Origin: JAEXZL01 sp049943125
GTDB lineage: Bacteria > Bacillota > Clostridia > Clostridiales > Clostridiaceae
Assembly (NCBI RefSeq): GCF_049943125.1
Contig: NZ_CP188040.1
Location: 1,674,001 to 1,738,000, forward strand
Direction: 5' to 3'
Length of the DNA: 64,000 bases
Under the pieces are notes generated by a model, which made no database searches, was not told where the DNA came from, and worked only from the letters and a program-made list of their open reading frames with translations. Position numbers and translations under genes: made by a program. Positions 51,965 through 60,968 of this stretch are shown here, piece by piece. How positions within the stretch are numbered: position 1 is the stretch's first letter; each line of letters begins with the position of its first letter.

Positions 51965-52712
51965 CGCCTCCTAGTAGAGTTACAACTTCAATTATTTTGT
52001 TGAAAAATTCCTTTCTAGTATCCTGTCCTCTCACAAGCTCATTGAAGATTCTTCCGTCCTTTATGAATAGTATTCTATGGGCATAGCTTGCAGTAAAGGC
52101 GTCATGGGTTACCATTAGGATTGTAGCCTGTAATTCCTTATTGAGCTTTTCAAAGGAGCCTAGTAATAGTCTTGAGGATTTTGAATCTAAGGCTCCTGTA
52201 GGCTCATCAGCTAATATCAGAGAAGGCTTGGTTACCAGAGCCCTGGCAGAAGCTACCCTTTGCTTCTGACCTCCGGACATCTGATAGGGATATTTCTTTA
52301 ATACATCACTGATTTCAAGCTTTTCAGCGGCTTCTTTAATGAGGGTATCTATCTCACCAGGTTTTTTATTTTGTATTGTAAGAGCTAAGGCTATATTCTC
52401 ATAAGCTGTGAGGGTGTCTAGAAGATTAAAGTCCTGGAAGATAAAGCCCAGCTCATCCCGGCGAAACTTCTCTAGATTCTTTGCTTTAAGAGCTGTGATA
52501 TCCTTATTATTTATGATGATATGGCCAGTGGTAACCGTATCGATGGTTGAAATACAGTTAAGTAAGGTTGTCTTACCGCTCCCGGAGGGGCCCATAATTC
52601 CTATAAATTCTCCCTTATCCAGCCTGAAGCTTATATTATCTATGGCTTTGGTTACATTTCCCTTATTTCCGTAGTACTTCTCTATTTTTTCTACCTTTAG
52701 TATATTTTCCAT
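51945..52712 (-). CDS. ABC ATPase, BceA-type
   Basis: A 255-aa ATPase of the MacB/LolD type: Walker A GPSGSGKTT, Q-loop FIFQDFNLL, signature YQMSGGQKQR, Walker B LILADEPTGALD and H-loop VTHDA. GGGAGG precedes the ATG. It lies between the small 138-aa protein gene and the permease gene in one operon. Confidence 0.92.
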   Translation of the reverse strand: MENILKVEKIEKYYGNKGNVTKAIDNISFRLDKGEFIGIMGPSGSGKTTLLNCISTIDTVTTGHIIINNKDITALKAKNLEKFRRDELGFIFQDFNLLDTLTAYENIALALTIQNKKPGEIDTLIKEAAEKLEISDVLKKYPYQMSGGQKQRVASARALVTKPSLILADEPTGALDSKSSRLLLGSFEKLNKELQATILMVTHDAFTASYAHRILFIKDGRIFNELVRGQDTRKEFFNKIIEVVTLLGGDAGDVF

Positions 52713-52732
52713 TTCGATTCCTCCCAGTTTAC

Positions 52733-53149
52733 TTATTTCTTTACTTCAAACTGCATTCTAATTTCTTTTATATCGCTGTCGCCAGCAAAGATGGCCACAG
52801 AATATAGCCCTTCTTCAAGGCCCTCTGGATCCGATAGCTTAACTGAGAAATATCTGGAGCTGCTCATTTTTACATCCTCTTCAACCTTGAATCGATTTTC
52901 TCTTTTAGTTTCGCCTTTATACCATATAACGGTGCCTTCCTTAACTAAGAGCCTTTTACCTCTTGCAGAAAAGTAAATGTCATCCTCTGGTGCAAATACT
53001 TTTGTTTCATCTACAGGCTTTCCATTCTTGTCTATGCTTCTTGAGACAGCTCCATCCACAATCTTTGGACCAAAGAAATATTTATAAGCAGGATTAGCTC
53101 CTACTAACACTAAAATCAATATTATTGCAGGTATTATTAATTTTTTCAT
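52733..53149 (-). CDS. Small membrane-anchored protein, copy A
   Basis: A 138-aa protein with an N-terminal helix (LIIPAIILILVLVGANPAY) and a polar extracellular part of beta character (VFAPEDDIYFSARGKRLLV). It has no cysteine for lipidation. The neighbour at 53337 is about 85% identical. It lies 20 nt before the ABC ATPase gene. An accessory role in peptide resistance is likely from context; the family is not named here. Confidence 0.8.
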   Translation of the reverse strand: MKKLIIPAIILILVLVGANPAYKYFFGPKIVDGAVSRSIDKNGKPVDETKVFAPEDDIYFSARGKRLLVKEGTVIWYKGETKRENRFKVEEDVKMSSSRYFSVKLSDPEGLEEGLYSVAIFAGDSDIKEIRMQFEVKK

Positions 53150-53159
53150 TTTTATTCCT

Positions 53160-53256
53160 CCTAGAATTATTTGTGCTTTGTCTATGTGTATATATTACCG
53201 TGATTACCATAAGTACATATTAGTTTCTATTTCATTAAGGTTACAATTTTGAAAGA
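53160..53256 (-). repeat. Duplicated upstream region, copy A
   Basis: About 97 nt nearly identical to 53903-54000. Both lie directly upstream of a small membrane protein frame and include TTGTAACCTTAATGAAATAG on the minus strand, a candidate response-regulator site. Confidence 0.8.
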
Positions 53257-53257
53257 A

Positions 53258-53326
53258 GTTATTACTGACAGGCCCTGAGATACAATAATTCCTAGATTAA
53301 TCCAACGATTAGGAACATAAGGCCAG
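53258..53326 (-). pseudogene. Remnant of a BceB-like permease gene
   Basis: This stretch matches part of the intact permease gene at about 51543-51610 (GAGATACAATAA and AATCCAAC are shared), with small indels. It shows that a second transporter copy once lay between the two small genes. Confidence 0.6.
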
Positions 53327-53336
53327 TTTATCTTCC

Positions 53337-53753
53337 TTATTTCTTCACTTCAAACTGCAGTTCAACTTGTATATAATCGCTGTTACCGGCATAGATAACC
53401 ACTGAATACAGCCCTTCTTCAAGGCCCTCTGGATCAGATAGCTTAGCTCCAAAATATCTGGAGCTGCTCATTTTCACATCCTCCTGAACCTTGAAGCGGT
53501 TTGCTTTTTTAGCTTCGCCCTTGTACCATACAACTTTCCCTTCTTTAACTAAGAGCCTCTTACCTCTTGCAGAAAAGTAAATCTCATCCTCTGGTGCAAA
53601 TACTTTGGTTTCATCTACAGGCTTTCCATCCTTGTCGATACTTCTTGATACAGCTCCATCCACAATCTTTGGACCGAAGAAATATTTATAAGCAGAGTTA
53701 GCTCCTACTAACACTAAAATCAATATTATTGCAGGTATTATTAATTTTTTCAT
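53337..53753 (-). CDS. Small membrane-anchored protein, copy B
   Basis: A 138-aa paralogue of the protein at 52733, differing mainly in the last 20 residues (YAGNSDYIQVELQFEVKK). Start and anchor are the same. AGGAGG precedes the ATG. Its upstream region is a diverged form of the duplicated block. Confidence 0.8.
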   Translation of the reverse strand: MKKLIIPAIILILVLVGANSAYKYFFGPKIVDGAVSRSIDKDGKPVDETKVFAPEDEIYFSARGKRLLVKEGKVVWYKGEAKKANRFKVQEDVKMSSSRYFGAKLSDPEGLEEGLYSVVIYAGNSDYIQVELQFEVKK

Positions 53754-53790
53754 TTTTATTCCTCCCAGAATTTTTTATTGTTTGTCTATT

Positions 53791-53892
53791 TTAATGTGAT
53801 GCACTATGAGTGCCTATCAGCTTTAATTTTATTAAGGTTATATTCACAAGTACCAAAATCACTACCGCTGCTGGAACTAATATTTTTTTCAT
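53791..53892 (-). pseudogene. Truncated third copy of the small membrane protein
   Basis: Thirty-three codons with AGGAGGG upstream read KKILVPAAVVILVLVNITL, matching the anchor of the 138-aa proteins, then run into the diverged upstream block of copy B and stop. Only the anchor remains. Confidence 0.6.
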
Positions 53893-53902
53893 TTTCATCC
53901 CT

Positions 53903-54000
53903 CCTAGAATTTTTTGTTCCTTGTCTATGTGTATATAATACCGTGATTTACCATAAGTACATATGAGTTTCTATTTCATTAAGGTTACAATTTTGAAAGA
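53903..54000 (-). repeat. Duplicated upstream region, copy C
   Basis: Over 90% identical to 53160-53256 by eye. It precedes the truncated third copy. A more diverged version lies at about 53760-53850. Confidence 0.8.
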
Positions 54001-54018
54001 ATAGATATTTTTTAGGAG

Positions 54019-54075
54019 GAAAAATTATGGGCTCACAAGACTATGCTCTATGCACTAGCTGTGAACCCATAATTA
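54019..54075 (-). terminator. Terminator after the sensor kinase gene
   Basis: ATTATGGGTTCACA and TGTGAGCCCATAAT pair on the minus strand and are followed by TTTTT. Confidence 0.78.
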
Positions 54076-54080
54076 TAATG

Positions 54081-55094
54081 TTATTTCATTAGGTTTATTT
54101 TGTTTAAGGGGAAGGTAATACTAACCTTAGTACCTTGTCCATCTTGAGAGCTGAGGTTAAGGCCTAAGCCAAGCTGATTGCAGAGCTTCTTGCAGATATA
54201 AAGTCCTATACCGGTAGATTTGCCAAGCTTTCTTCCGTTCTGTCCCGTAAAGCCTTTTTCAAAAATTCTATTTATATCCTTGTCTATGATGCCTATGCCA
54301 TTGTCTTCTATGGTAAGGACTATGTTATTTTCATTTCTTTCCGTATATATTTTTACCCATCCTCCTTTTTCCTTGGAGTATTTAAGGGCATTTCCTATTA
54401 TTTGATTTAGTATGAAGGATAGCCACTTGCCATCACTATATACAATGCCCTCCGTATCCTCCAGCTGGATGGATATTCTTTTGTTAATAAAGTCTCTGGA
54501 ATTCTTCTTTACAACACTTCTAACATACTCATCCAAATCTATTTCTCTAATGATGTAATCCTTGCTTACATTATTGCTTCTTGAGTAATATAGCACCTGC
54601 TCGATGTATTCTTCAATCTTCTTTATTTCATAATTGATATTTTTAGTAACCTCATTTTCGTTGTTTTCTATAATAAGCATTGTGGAGGCAATGGGAGTCT
54701 TGATTTCATGGACCCAGGTCTCTATGTATTCTCTGTATTCCATTTCCATATCTCTATATTTCTTTACATGCTCATGCATCTCTTTGTTTGCTTGCCTTAG
54801 CAATTCATAAAGAAGCTTTCCTTCTATAAACTCTGGCTCTTTGATAACCTCAGAAAGAAGATATTTTTTGTCCAGGCTTTCCATTATGCTGTTTATCTCA
54901 TCATAGAATCTCTTCTCCTTGATGAATTCTGAAATAATATAAAACATAATGGGAAGAAACCAGGTTAAGAAAATAATGATTATTGCAGGGGGTTCCAACC
55001 CTATAAGCAGCATGATACCGCTTACTATTATAAATAATATAAAATTAATCAGGAGGAATAGGACCCTGTCCTTTAGATAATCTGTTATCCTCAT
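54081..55094 (-). CDS. Sensor histidine kinase, BceS-type
   Basis: A 337-aa intramembrane-sensing kinase: two helices (about 12-32 and 36-57) with almost no extracellular loop, then phospho-acceptor H129 in ETWVHEIKTPIAS, and an ATPase domain with NALKYS, DNGIGI and GKSTGIGLYI. Kinases of this class sense through the BceAB transporter rather than binding the peptide. The start overlaps the regulator stop by 4 nt (ATGA). Confidence 0.92.
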   Translation of the reverse strand: MRITDYLKDRVLFLLINFILFIIVSGIMLLIGLEPPAIIIIFLTWFLPIMFYIISEFIKEKRFYDEINSIMESLDKKYLLSEVIKEPEFIEGKLLYELLRQANKEMHEHVKKYRDMEMEYREYIETWVHEIKTPIASTMLIIENNENEVTKNINYEIKKIEEYIEQVLYYSRSNNVSKDYIIREIDLDEYVRSVVKKNSRDFINKRISIQLEDTEGIVYSDGKWLSFILNQIIGNALKYSKEKGGWVKIYTERNENNIVLTIEDNGIGIIDKDINRIFEKGFTGQNGRKLGKSTGIGLYICKKLCNQLGLGLNLSSQDGQGTKVSITFPLNKINLMK

Positions 55095-55759
55095 GGCAGT
55101 ATATACCCTAGGCCACGCCTTGTTTCTATGCTTTCCTTCATGCCAACCTCTTCAAGCTTTTTTCTTAGCCTTGTAACATTAACCGATAGATTATTATCAT
55201 CTACAAATATGTCCGAGCTCCACATAAAATCCATCAAATCATCTCTTGATACTATTTTTCCTTTACTCTTAATAAGGCAGGAGAGTATTTTAAGCTCATT
55301 TTTCGTCAGCTCCGCAGTATTGCCGTTATAGCTTATAGAGCCATTGGATAAATTAAGCTTTAGATCATTATAAGTGATGATATCCTGGACGTTAGCTCCT
55401 TGAGTTCTCCTTAGTAGAGAAGTAATCCTGGCCAAAAGGATTTGGGTGTTATAGGGCTTGGTAATAAAATCATCAGCCCCTAAATTCATGCTCATAAGCT
55501 CATCCATCTCACTATCCCTGCTGGTGACCACTATTATAGGCACATCAGAGCTTTTTCTTATCTCTCTGCATATGTGATAGCCATCAAAGACAGGCAGGTT
55601 TATATCAAGGAGTATTAAATCTGCTTCTTCCTTTAAAATATATTCAATGACATTCTCAAACTCCGTTGGAGCTAAGGCTTCATAACCATATCTGGTGAGA
55701 AAGGTCTTAAGCTCCTCCCTTATGGTTTCCGTATCCTCTATAATGATAATTTTTGACAT
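55091..55759 (-). CDS. Response regulator, OmpR/BceR-type
   Basis: A 222-aa regulator. The receiver has D52 as phospho-acceptor (LILLDINLPVFDG), with TSRDS and ITKPYN conserved. The C-terminal winged helix includes NVTRLRKKLEEVG. It is the first gene of the kinase operon and probably controls the repeated upstream region at 53160 and 53903. Confidence 0.93.
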   Translation of the reverse strand: MSKIIIIEDTETIREELKTFLTRYGYEALAPTEFENVIEYILKEEADLILLDINLPVFDGYHICREIRKSSDVPIIVVTSRDSEMDELMSMNLGADDFITKPYNTQILLARITSLLRRTQGANVQDIITYNDLKLNLSNGSISYNGNTAELTKNELKILSCLIKSKGKIVSRDDLMDFMWSSDIFVDDNNLSVNVTRLRKKLEEVGMKESIETRRGLGYILP

Positions 55760-55849
55760 GACTTCACTTCCTTTGTAGTATCTTTGAATTAACTGGATGA
55801 AAAGTTAATTAAAGTATATCATACTTGGAAATGAAAAATCATTTAAGAT

Positions 55850-56242
55850 TTAATTGGTATGTGCCACAGCTCTTATCTCAATCAACTGATGGGGAAAAGC
55901 TAGTCCGGATACACCGATCAAGGTACCAGCAGGACGATGGTCTCCTACATATTCTTTGAACATACCTACACACTGTTCAAAATGCTCTTGAGGGTTTGTG
56001 AGAAATATCTCCATTTCAGCGATATTTGATCTGGTAACTCCAAAGCCTTCTAGAACTCTATCCAGATTCTCTAGGGTTTGGCGGGTCTGTGTCTCGAAAT
56101 CACCTTCCCCAATAAAGTTTCCGTCTATATCATGAGAAAACTGACCGGAAATATAGATGGTATTATCCACCTTATATCCCTGAGAAAGACCATAAGTATC
56201 CTCCCATGAAACGCCATGAAAATAGGTTTTAGTATTAGCCAT
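55850..56242 (-). CDS. RidA/YjgF/YER057c family protein
   Basis: A 130-aa trimeric enamine/imine deaminase-like protein (YISGQFSHDIDGN, then EMEIFLTNPQEHF and a C-terminal IEIRAVAHTN). The usual catalytic Arg region differs slightly (HRPAGTLIGV), so it may be an Rid subgroup. AAAGGAG precedes the ATG. It diverges from an HxlR regulator gene. Confidence 0.87.
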   Translation of the reverse strand: MANTKTYFHGVSWEDTYGLSQGYKVDNTIYISGQFSHDIDGNFIGEGDFETQTRQTLENLDRVLEGFGVTRSNIAEMEIFLTNPQEHFEQCVGMFKEYVGDHRPAGTLIGVSGLAFPHQLIEIRAVAHTN

Positions 56243-56342
56243 ATTTTTCTCTCCTTTACTTTTAATGTAAGGCTAGTATAAACTAATATAAAGGAAATAA
56301 GTAGTACGCACTTTTTTGTTAGGTACTACCTGAAAGGATAGT

Positions 56343-56696
56343 GTGGATATGGGCATGGCCGAATATCAAGGTAAGGTTAAGAATATTCAGGATACACCCT
56401 TTGGCTATACAATATCAGTCATTGGTGGCAAGTGGAAGATGGTTATAATTTATCTTTTGGCAGAGAATCAGCCAGTGCGTTTTAATGAGCTTAAAAGACA
56501 AATTGGAACCATTACATTTAAGATGCTAAGCTCACAACTGAAGGAATTAGAAGCTGATGGTCTTGTAATGCGAAAGGAATACCCTCAAGTTCCACCAAAG
56601 GTTGAGTATTATCTCACAGAAAAGGCTAAAACTCTATTACCGGTTTTGGAGGAGCTTTGTGAGTGGGGTGCAAAGAATCATAATTTTAGTGATTAA
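56343..56696 (+). CDS. HxlR-type winged-helix regulator
   Basis: A 117-aa MarR-like regulator: GGKWKMVIIYLLAENQPVRF, then FKMLSSQLKELEADGLV and a wing with PPKVEYYLTEKA. No N-terminal cysteine of the redox-sensing type is present. GTG 56343 follows AAAGGA; ATG 56349 is possible. The divergent ridA-like gene is its likely target. Confidence 0.87.
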   Translation: MDMGMAEYQGKVKNIQDTPFGYTISVIGGKWKMVIIYLLAENQPVRFNELKRQIGTITFKMLSSQLKELEADGLVMRKEYPQVPPKVEYYLTEKAKTLLPVLEELCEWGAKNHNFSD

Positions 56697-56765
56697 AAGA
56701 TATATATGTTAAGACTCAATAATATTTAGTGGGGAAATAAGCTTATAGGCTAATAGGGGGACACT

Positions 56766-58562
56766 ATGGAAATTAAAGACTTATTTGAGCTGGAAAATGA
56801 TATAAGCTTTCAGAAGCTGAATCAGCAGGTTAATACTTTTAATGCCTTGAAGGTACTGAGGCTGGAGGGGCATGAGATACGCCATTCAAATATAATTGCT
56901 TGGCTTTTAAATCCGAAAGAAAACCATAATCTTCAGGATTATTTTTTTCGTAAGGTCCTGGAGACTCTTATACTTATAGAGGAAAATAGCAATAATCTTA
57001 AATGTGAGCTAGTAGAGGCTGTTCTCAACAATTCATTGATGGGAAGTCAGGTATATCGTGAAGTTAAAACACATAATAATCGGTTTATTGATTTAGTAAT
57101 TATTAATCAGCAGCTTAAGCTGGTTGTTTTCATAGAAAATAAAATTTATTCCACAGAGTCTCAAAATCAATTAGACGATTATTTATCCTTTGTAAAAGAT
57201 AAATATGCAGGCTTTAAAATAATTCCCATATACCTAACCCTTCAGGGGGAAGAGCCCTCTAATAAAGAGTACTTTATTCTTACCCATGAGAGGATAGAAG
57301 GAATTCTTAACATAATCCTTATGCTTCAAAGGGAGCAACTAAACGCCAATGTTTATAGCTTTATAAAGGATTATCAACAGGTATTGAAGGATTTATTTTA
57401 TCCCAATAAAGAGCAGATACTGCAAGCGATAAATTTATATAGAAGCTACAGCAGTGTGATCAGCAGTCTCTTTGAAGAGATACCTTCGATTAACAAGCCC
57501 TTGACCTTTAAATATGATTATAAAACTGAATTTGTAATGAAATACAGACAAACTATTGATTATATATTCAAGCGTGGTAAGAATATCATATCCTACAGCT
57601 TCGAGGATTTTATTCAGAGGCAATTTAATGGAGAGGTTATCCATAATGTTCACCCTACGGTACCATCCTTCCTTCCTCCAGAGTGGGAGCCTATTAGAGA
57701 AATGAGGCTGAGAGAGGAAAGCTATTGGCTAGGGACAGGCTTGGTTATTTGGTTTGAGCAGGGGCATGATAGTAGATTGCGCCTCATTGTAGAGATTGGT
57801 CCCATAGAGTATGACTCAAGACTAGCCCTCCTAGAAAAGCTTCAGGAGTCAGGCTTATCTATAAAAGAAAAGTCAAAGAAGGAAGGGGCTCGCTACACCA
57901 GAATCTTCACAAAAGCTATTGATATAAATAACTGGAATGACAAGAGTGACCTTACCCAGGGGATGCTTGACTTATATAATAGTTCAGATTTTATTACTCT
58001 TAAAAATATGGTTGCTGCTATTCTAAATAATAATTCTCCAATAAAAGATCAAATAATTAACGGGGCAGAGGTTTCACCCTATAATAGATTAGGAGAGGTG
58101 CCTAAGGCTTTTGAAGAATTCATGGCTGATCTAAAGCTCACAGAAAGTCACTACCGTATTTCTTCTAGGAATCTATCCTTTGTACTTCCGCTCTTTGACA
58201 GCTTCAAGGAGAAGCTAGGAGAGACAAGAGAAAAATGGTGGTGGCATAATGGACCATTTTTAATATGGTATAGCTATGATGAAGCTTCACTGTATTTTAC
58301 CCTGGAAGTGGGGCCGATTGAAGGAGATATGCGTGTCCTCCTGATGGAAGCCATAAAGGAAAAGGGTGTTAGGTTTAACAAGAAAGGGATTAATCCAGAA
58401 GCAAAATATACCCGTATATACTCTAAGACAATAGGGATTAAAGACCTAGATGAAGCTGAGCTACTGAGAGCTTTCCGTGGCTTGTACCATGATACAGAGT
58501 TTCAGAGCATAATAGAAAAGCTTCAAAATATCTATGACGAAACAATAAGCAAGATAGAATAA
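56766..58562 (+). CDS. PD-(D/E)XK nuclease-like protein with duplicated C-terminal domain
   Basis: A 598-aa protein. Residues 1-210 match PD-(D/E)XK nuclease families: HEIRHSNIIAWLLNP, then RFIDLVI (D109) and VFIENKI (E124, K126). Two similar domains follow: one with IVEIGPIEYDSRLALLEKL and ARYTRIFTKAID, the second with LEVGPIEGDMRVLLMEAI and AKYTRIYSKTIG. This nuclease group occurs in defence and mobile contexts. GGGGGA precedes the ATG. It is a single gene; target and role unknown. Confidence 0.75.
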   Translation: MEIKDLFELENDISFQKLNQQVNTFNALKVLRLEGHEIRHSNIIAWLLNPKENHNLQDYFFRKVLETLILIEENSNNLKCELVEAVLNNSLMGSQVYREVKTHNNRFIDLVIINQQLKLVVFIENKIYSTESQNQLDDYLSFVKDKYAGFKIIPIYLTLQGEEPSNKEYFILTHERIEGILNIILMLQREQLNANVYSFIKDYQQVLKDLFYPNKEQILQAINLYRSYSSVISSLFEEIPSINKPLTFKYDYKTEFVMKYRQTIDYIFKRGKNIISYSFEDFIQRQFNGEVIHNVHPTVPSFLPPEWEPIREMRLREESYWLGTGLVIWFEQGHDSRLRLIVEIGPIEYDSRLALLEKLQESGLSIKEKSKKEGARYTRIFTKAIDINNWNDKSDLTQGMLDLYNSSDFITLKNMVAAILNNNSPIKDQIINGAEVSPYNRLGEVPKAFEEFMADLKLTESHYRISSRNLSFVLPLFDSFKEKLGETREKWWWHNGPFLIWYSYDEASLYFTLEVGPIEGDMRVLLMEAIKEKGVRFNKKGINPEAKYTRIYSKTIGIKDLDEAELLRAFRGLYHDTEFQSIIEKLQNIYDETISKIE

Positions 58563-58577
58563 GCTTATGAATATTTT

Positions 58578-58618
58578 AGGAGCAGCTATAGCTTTTATAT
58601 ACGCTTTAGCTGCTCCTA
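58578..58618. terminator. Hairpin between convergent genes
   Basis: AGGAGCAGCTA pairs perfectly with TAGCTGCTCCT. There is no strong T-run, so termination is likely but not certain. Confidence 0.5.
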
Positions 58619-58668
58619 TATTATAGTAAAATATTAGTTTTCCACTTATAGCAAAGTAAAGAATTGTG

Positions 58669-60000
58669 TTAAATTATATCCTCTCTACCATTTACCTTAG
58701 CCTGTTCATCCTCCTCTATAGGAATAACTATGCATTTTTGACCATCAATTATCTCAGTTTTTATTTGAGAGATTTTTTCTGGCTTTACCTGAAGGACAAC
58801 ATCATATTGAGTGTTGTCTTCAGCTTCAATGTCGTTAGCTTCTTCTATATCTACATTATCCTGGTCAAGCTCTTCTGGAATTTCTTCATCAGTGGCATTC
58901 TCCTGGTTATCTACAGCAGCCTCCTGCTTCACCTGTTCCAACTTATACTGAAGGATTTCCACTTGCTTTTCAAGATACTTTTCCTTTTTTCTCTGCTCGC
59001 TTAGCTTTAATGCCCTGGCATCAATTAAGCTTTCTGCCATTGGTAGGTCTCCCTCAAAGAGCTCACCATAGGACCTTTCAATCTTGCTGGTAACCTCCTC
59101 AGGTACACCACTTTCTAGCAGGAGATTCTGTATTTCCTTCTCCGATAGGGTTATAGGCTCAGCGGATTCCACATCCTCATAGGTAGAGTTGTGCTCCTCT
59201 ACCATGGCGTTGAGATTATCCTGTATTTCTATGAAAATCTTTTCGGCCTTTTCTTCATCTGCAAAGGACTCCTTAACGATTTCCTGGAAGGCTTGCTTCT
59301 GTATAGCAGCAGTCTGTCTGGAATAGCAGCCCAGTGCATCCTCCATGAGCTCTGGATGGGGATCCTTAGGATTTTTAGTATAATACATAACAGCATTTAC
59401 ATCACTGCTTCTGTTTATAAAAGCAGGATATATAAATCCGTTTGCAGGAACCTCTACTACCCAGTCTCTTATTCTAGCCTTTATCTTATTATCATCATCG
59501 AAGTAGCTGAGGCCAGGAGCTGATAGAGAAACAGGGCAGATTGCACAGAGTATATATTCATATACCTCTTCTGATTCATCCAGCTTTAAATCATCCTTAG
59601 TCTTAGTAATTACATCATAGGCATCATGATAGAGAAGTATTAAAAAGTTGCCGGTATAGCTGTAATTATCTATGATTGTTCTATAAAACTCTTCTAAAAG
59701 GGCATCGTTCTTTAGCTGACTGCTCTTAAGCTCCAGAAGAAAGTACTGCTTTTCATTCTTTAAATCCTCTCCTAAAGGAAAATTAAGCTCTAAAATATTA
59801 TTACCTAAGGTTCCAGACATCACTTTTTTAGCAATCTCTAGATACTTAAAATATTCTTCCTCTTCTAGGTTAAGGAAGGTTTCTCTGAAGGTAGAAATAA
59901 TATGCTTTTCACCGCTGACATAGCAGCCGCAGAGCTTAGTGAAGGTGCAATAATCCTTCTTTAAGCGTCTTTTTAACTCTAGTATATCTTTTTTTCTCAT
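58669..60000 (-). CDS. DUF4317 family protein
   Basis: A 443-aa protein matching DUF4317, a Firmicutes family of unknown function: MRKKDILELKRRLKKD at the start, GCYVSGEKHI, LYHDAYDV and NPKDPHPELMEDALGC. A coiled-coil segment near residues 330-370 precedes an acidic tail (about 375-420). ATG 60000 with GAGGAG upstream is used rather than TTG 60015. Single gene. Confidence 0.87.
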   Translation of the reverse strand: MRKKDILELKRRLKKDYCTFTKLCGCYVSGEKHIISTFRETFLNLEEEEYFKYLEIAKKVMSGTLGNNILELNFPLGEDLKNEKQYFLLELKSSQLKNDALLEEFYRTIIDNYSYTGNFLILLYHDAYDVITKTKDDLKLDESEEVYEYILCAICPVSLSAPGLSYFDDDNKIKARIRDWVVEVPANGFIYPAFINRSSDVNAVMYYTKNPKDPHPELMEDALGCYSRQTAAIQKQAFQEIVKESFADEEKAEKIFIEIQDNLNAMVEEHNSTYEDVESAEPITLSEKEIQNLLLESGVPEEVTSKIERSYGELFEGDLPMAESLIDARALKLSEQRKKEKYLEKQVEILQYKLEQVKQEAAVDNQENATDEEIPEELDQDNVDIEEANDIEAEDNTQYDVVLQVKPEKISQIKTEIIDGQKCIVIPIEEDEQAKVNGREDII

Positions 60001-60238
60001 ATATAAACTCCTCAATTTAGTCTTTTATATTTATAGTTCTTAGCGACATTCTACTATTAAGTATAATACCTTTTTATGATTAATATAAGGATAAAAGCAT
60101 AAAAACACCGCTATAGATGCCTCATGAAATAAAATTATGGTAGAATTTGCAATAATTGATAGTTGATAGCTTTGATTATATAATATAAGTGAAGATTATT
60201 TCAATGAGTAGGGAGAAAACTGCAAGGAGGTTTTCATA

Positions 60239-60421
60239 GTGCTTTTAAAGGTAGTTATAAGCATATTATTAATAATAGGAATTATAAATCCCAAGGTGAT
60301 TTGGATGGTCAAGGGAGGGGGCAAGTTTAAGGATAACGGCCCTAGTAACCTTTATTTGGTAATGAATAGAGTTTTTTCTGTAATTTTATTATTAGTTACA
60401 TGGTTATTTTTGCCTAACTAA
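60239..60421 (+). CDS. Small two-helix membrane protein, 60 aa
   Basis: GTG 60239 follows AAGGAGG. The protein has two hydrophobic helices (VVISILLIIGIINP and VFSVILLLVTWLFL) around a polar loop (KGGGKFKDNGPSNLY), a layout like the DUF6199 type of small proteins. Function unknown. Confidence 0.65.
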   Translation: MLLKVVISILLIIGIINPKVIWMVKGGGKFKDNGPSNLYLVMNRVFSVILLLVTWLFLPN

Positions 60422-60531
60422 TATTTAGACAAGCTCCTATATATCCTTAGCTTTAAAGTTTTTTAGGTGAGAGGATAGAGTTTTGTAAAAGAGGTAATTA
60501 TTAATAATAAAACATATAAAGGGGTATCATT

Positions 60532-60909
60532 ATGAGATTTGCATTTTCAACAATAAAAACCAATGACTTAGAAGCTTCCTTAAGCTTTTATCAAGATATT
60601 TTAGGCTTAGTGGAGGAGAGAAGAATCTATCCAAGGGAAGGGATGTGCTGTGTTTTCCTCAAGGATGAGAACAACTCTGTAGTTGAGCTCATAGGTTCTA
60701 CCAATGACAGTGTAAATAATAAAGAAAGTAAGGGACATGTGTCCCTAGGCTTTGCTGTGGAGGATTTAGATAAGATTATAGAAATGCTCAAGGATAATAA
60801 TATAAATATTATCAGTGGTCCCATCAATACTCCTGGTGGAGAAAGGCTCTTATTTATAGAGGATCCTAATGGAGTGGAGATTGAATTTGTAGAAGGCTTT
60901 AAGCTGTAA
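60532..60909 (+). CDS. VOC family (glyoxalase I-like) protein
   Basis: A 125-aa metalloenzyme fold. SFYQDILGLVEERR and HVSLGFAVEDLD are typical, and FIEDPNGVEIEFVE gives the C-terminal metal-ligand Glu. Likely a lactoylglutathione lyase-like or isomerase enzyme; substrate unknown. AAAGGGG precedes the ATG. Confidence 0.85.
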   Translation: MRFAFSTIKTNDLEASLSFYQDILGLVEERRIYPREGMCCVFLKDENNSVVELIGSTNDSVNNKESKGHVSLGFAVEDLDKIIEMLKDNNINIISGPINTPGGERLLFIEDPNGVEIEFVEGFKL

Positions 60910-60921
60910 AAGAAATAAATA

Positions 60922-60968
60922 AAGAAGCTCTAAGACCTTCCTAGCATGGAAGGTTCTTAGCGCTTCTT
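60922..60968 (-). terminator. Hairpin at the 3' end of the LysR gene
   Basis: AAGAAGC/GCTTCTT and ACCTTCC/GGAAGGT form a long stem that overlaps the last codons of the LysR gene. On the minus strand it runs into a T-rich tail. Confidence 0.6.

Noticed and set aside
54027..54092. 21-codon plus-strand frame with AGGAGG upstream
   Set aside because: It coincides with the terminator stem of the kinase gene, and the AGGAGG is part of the terminator flank; probably chance.
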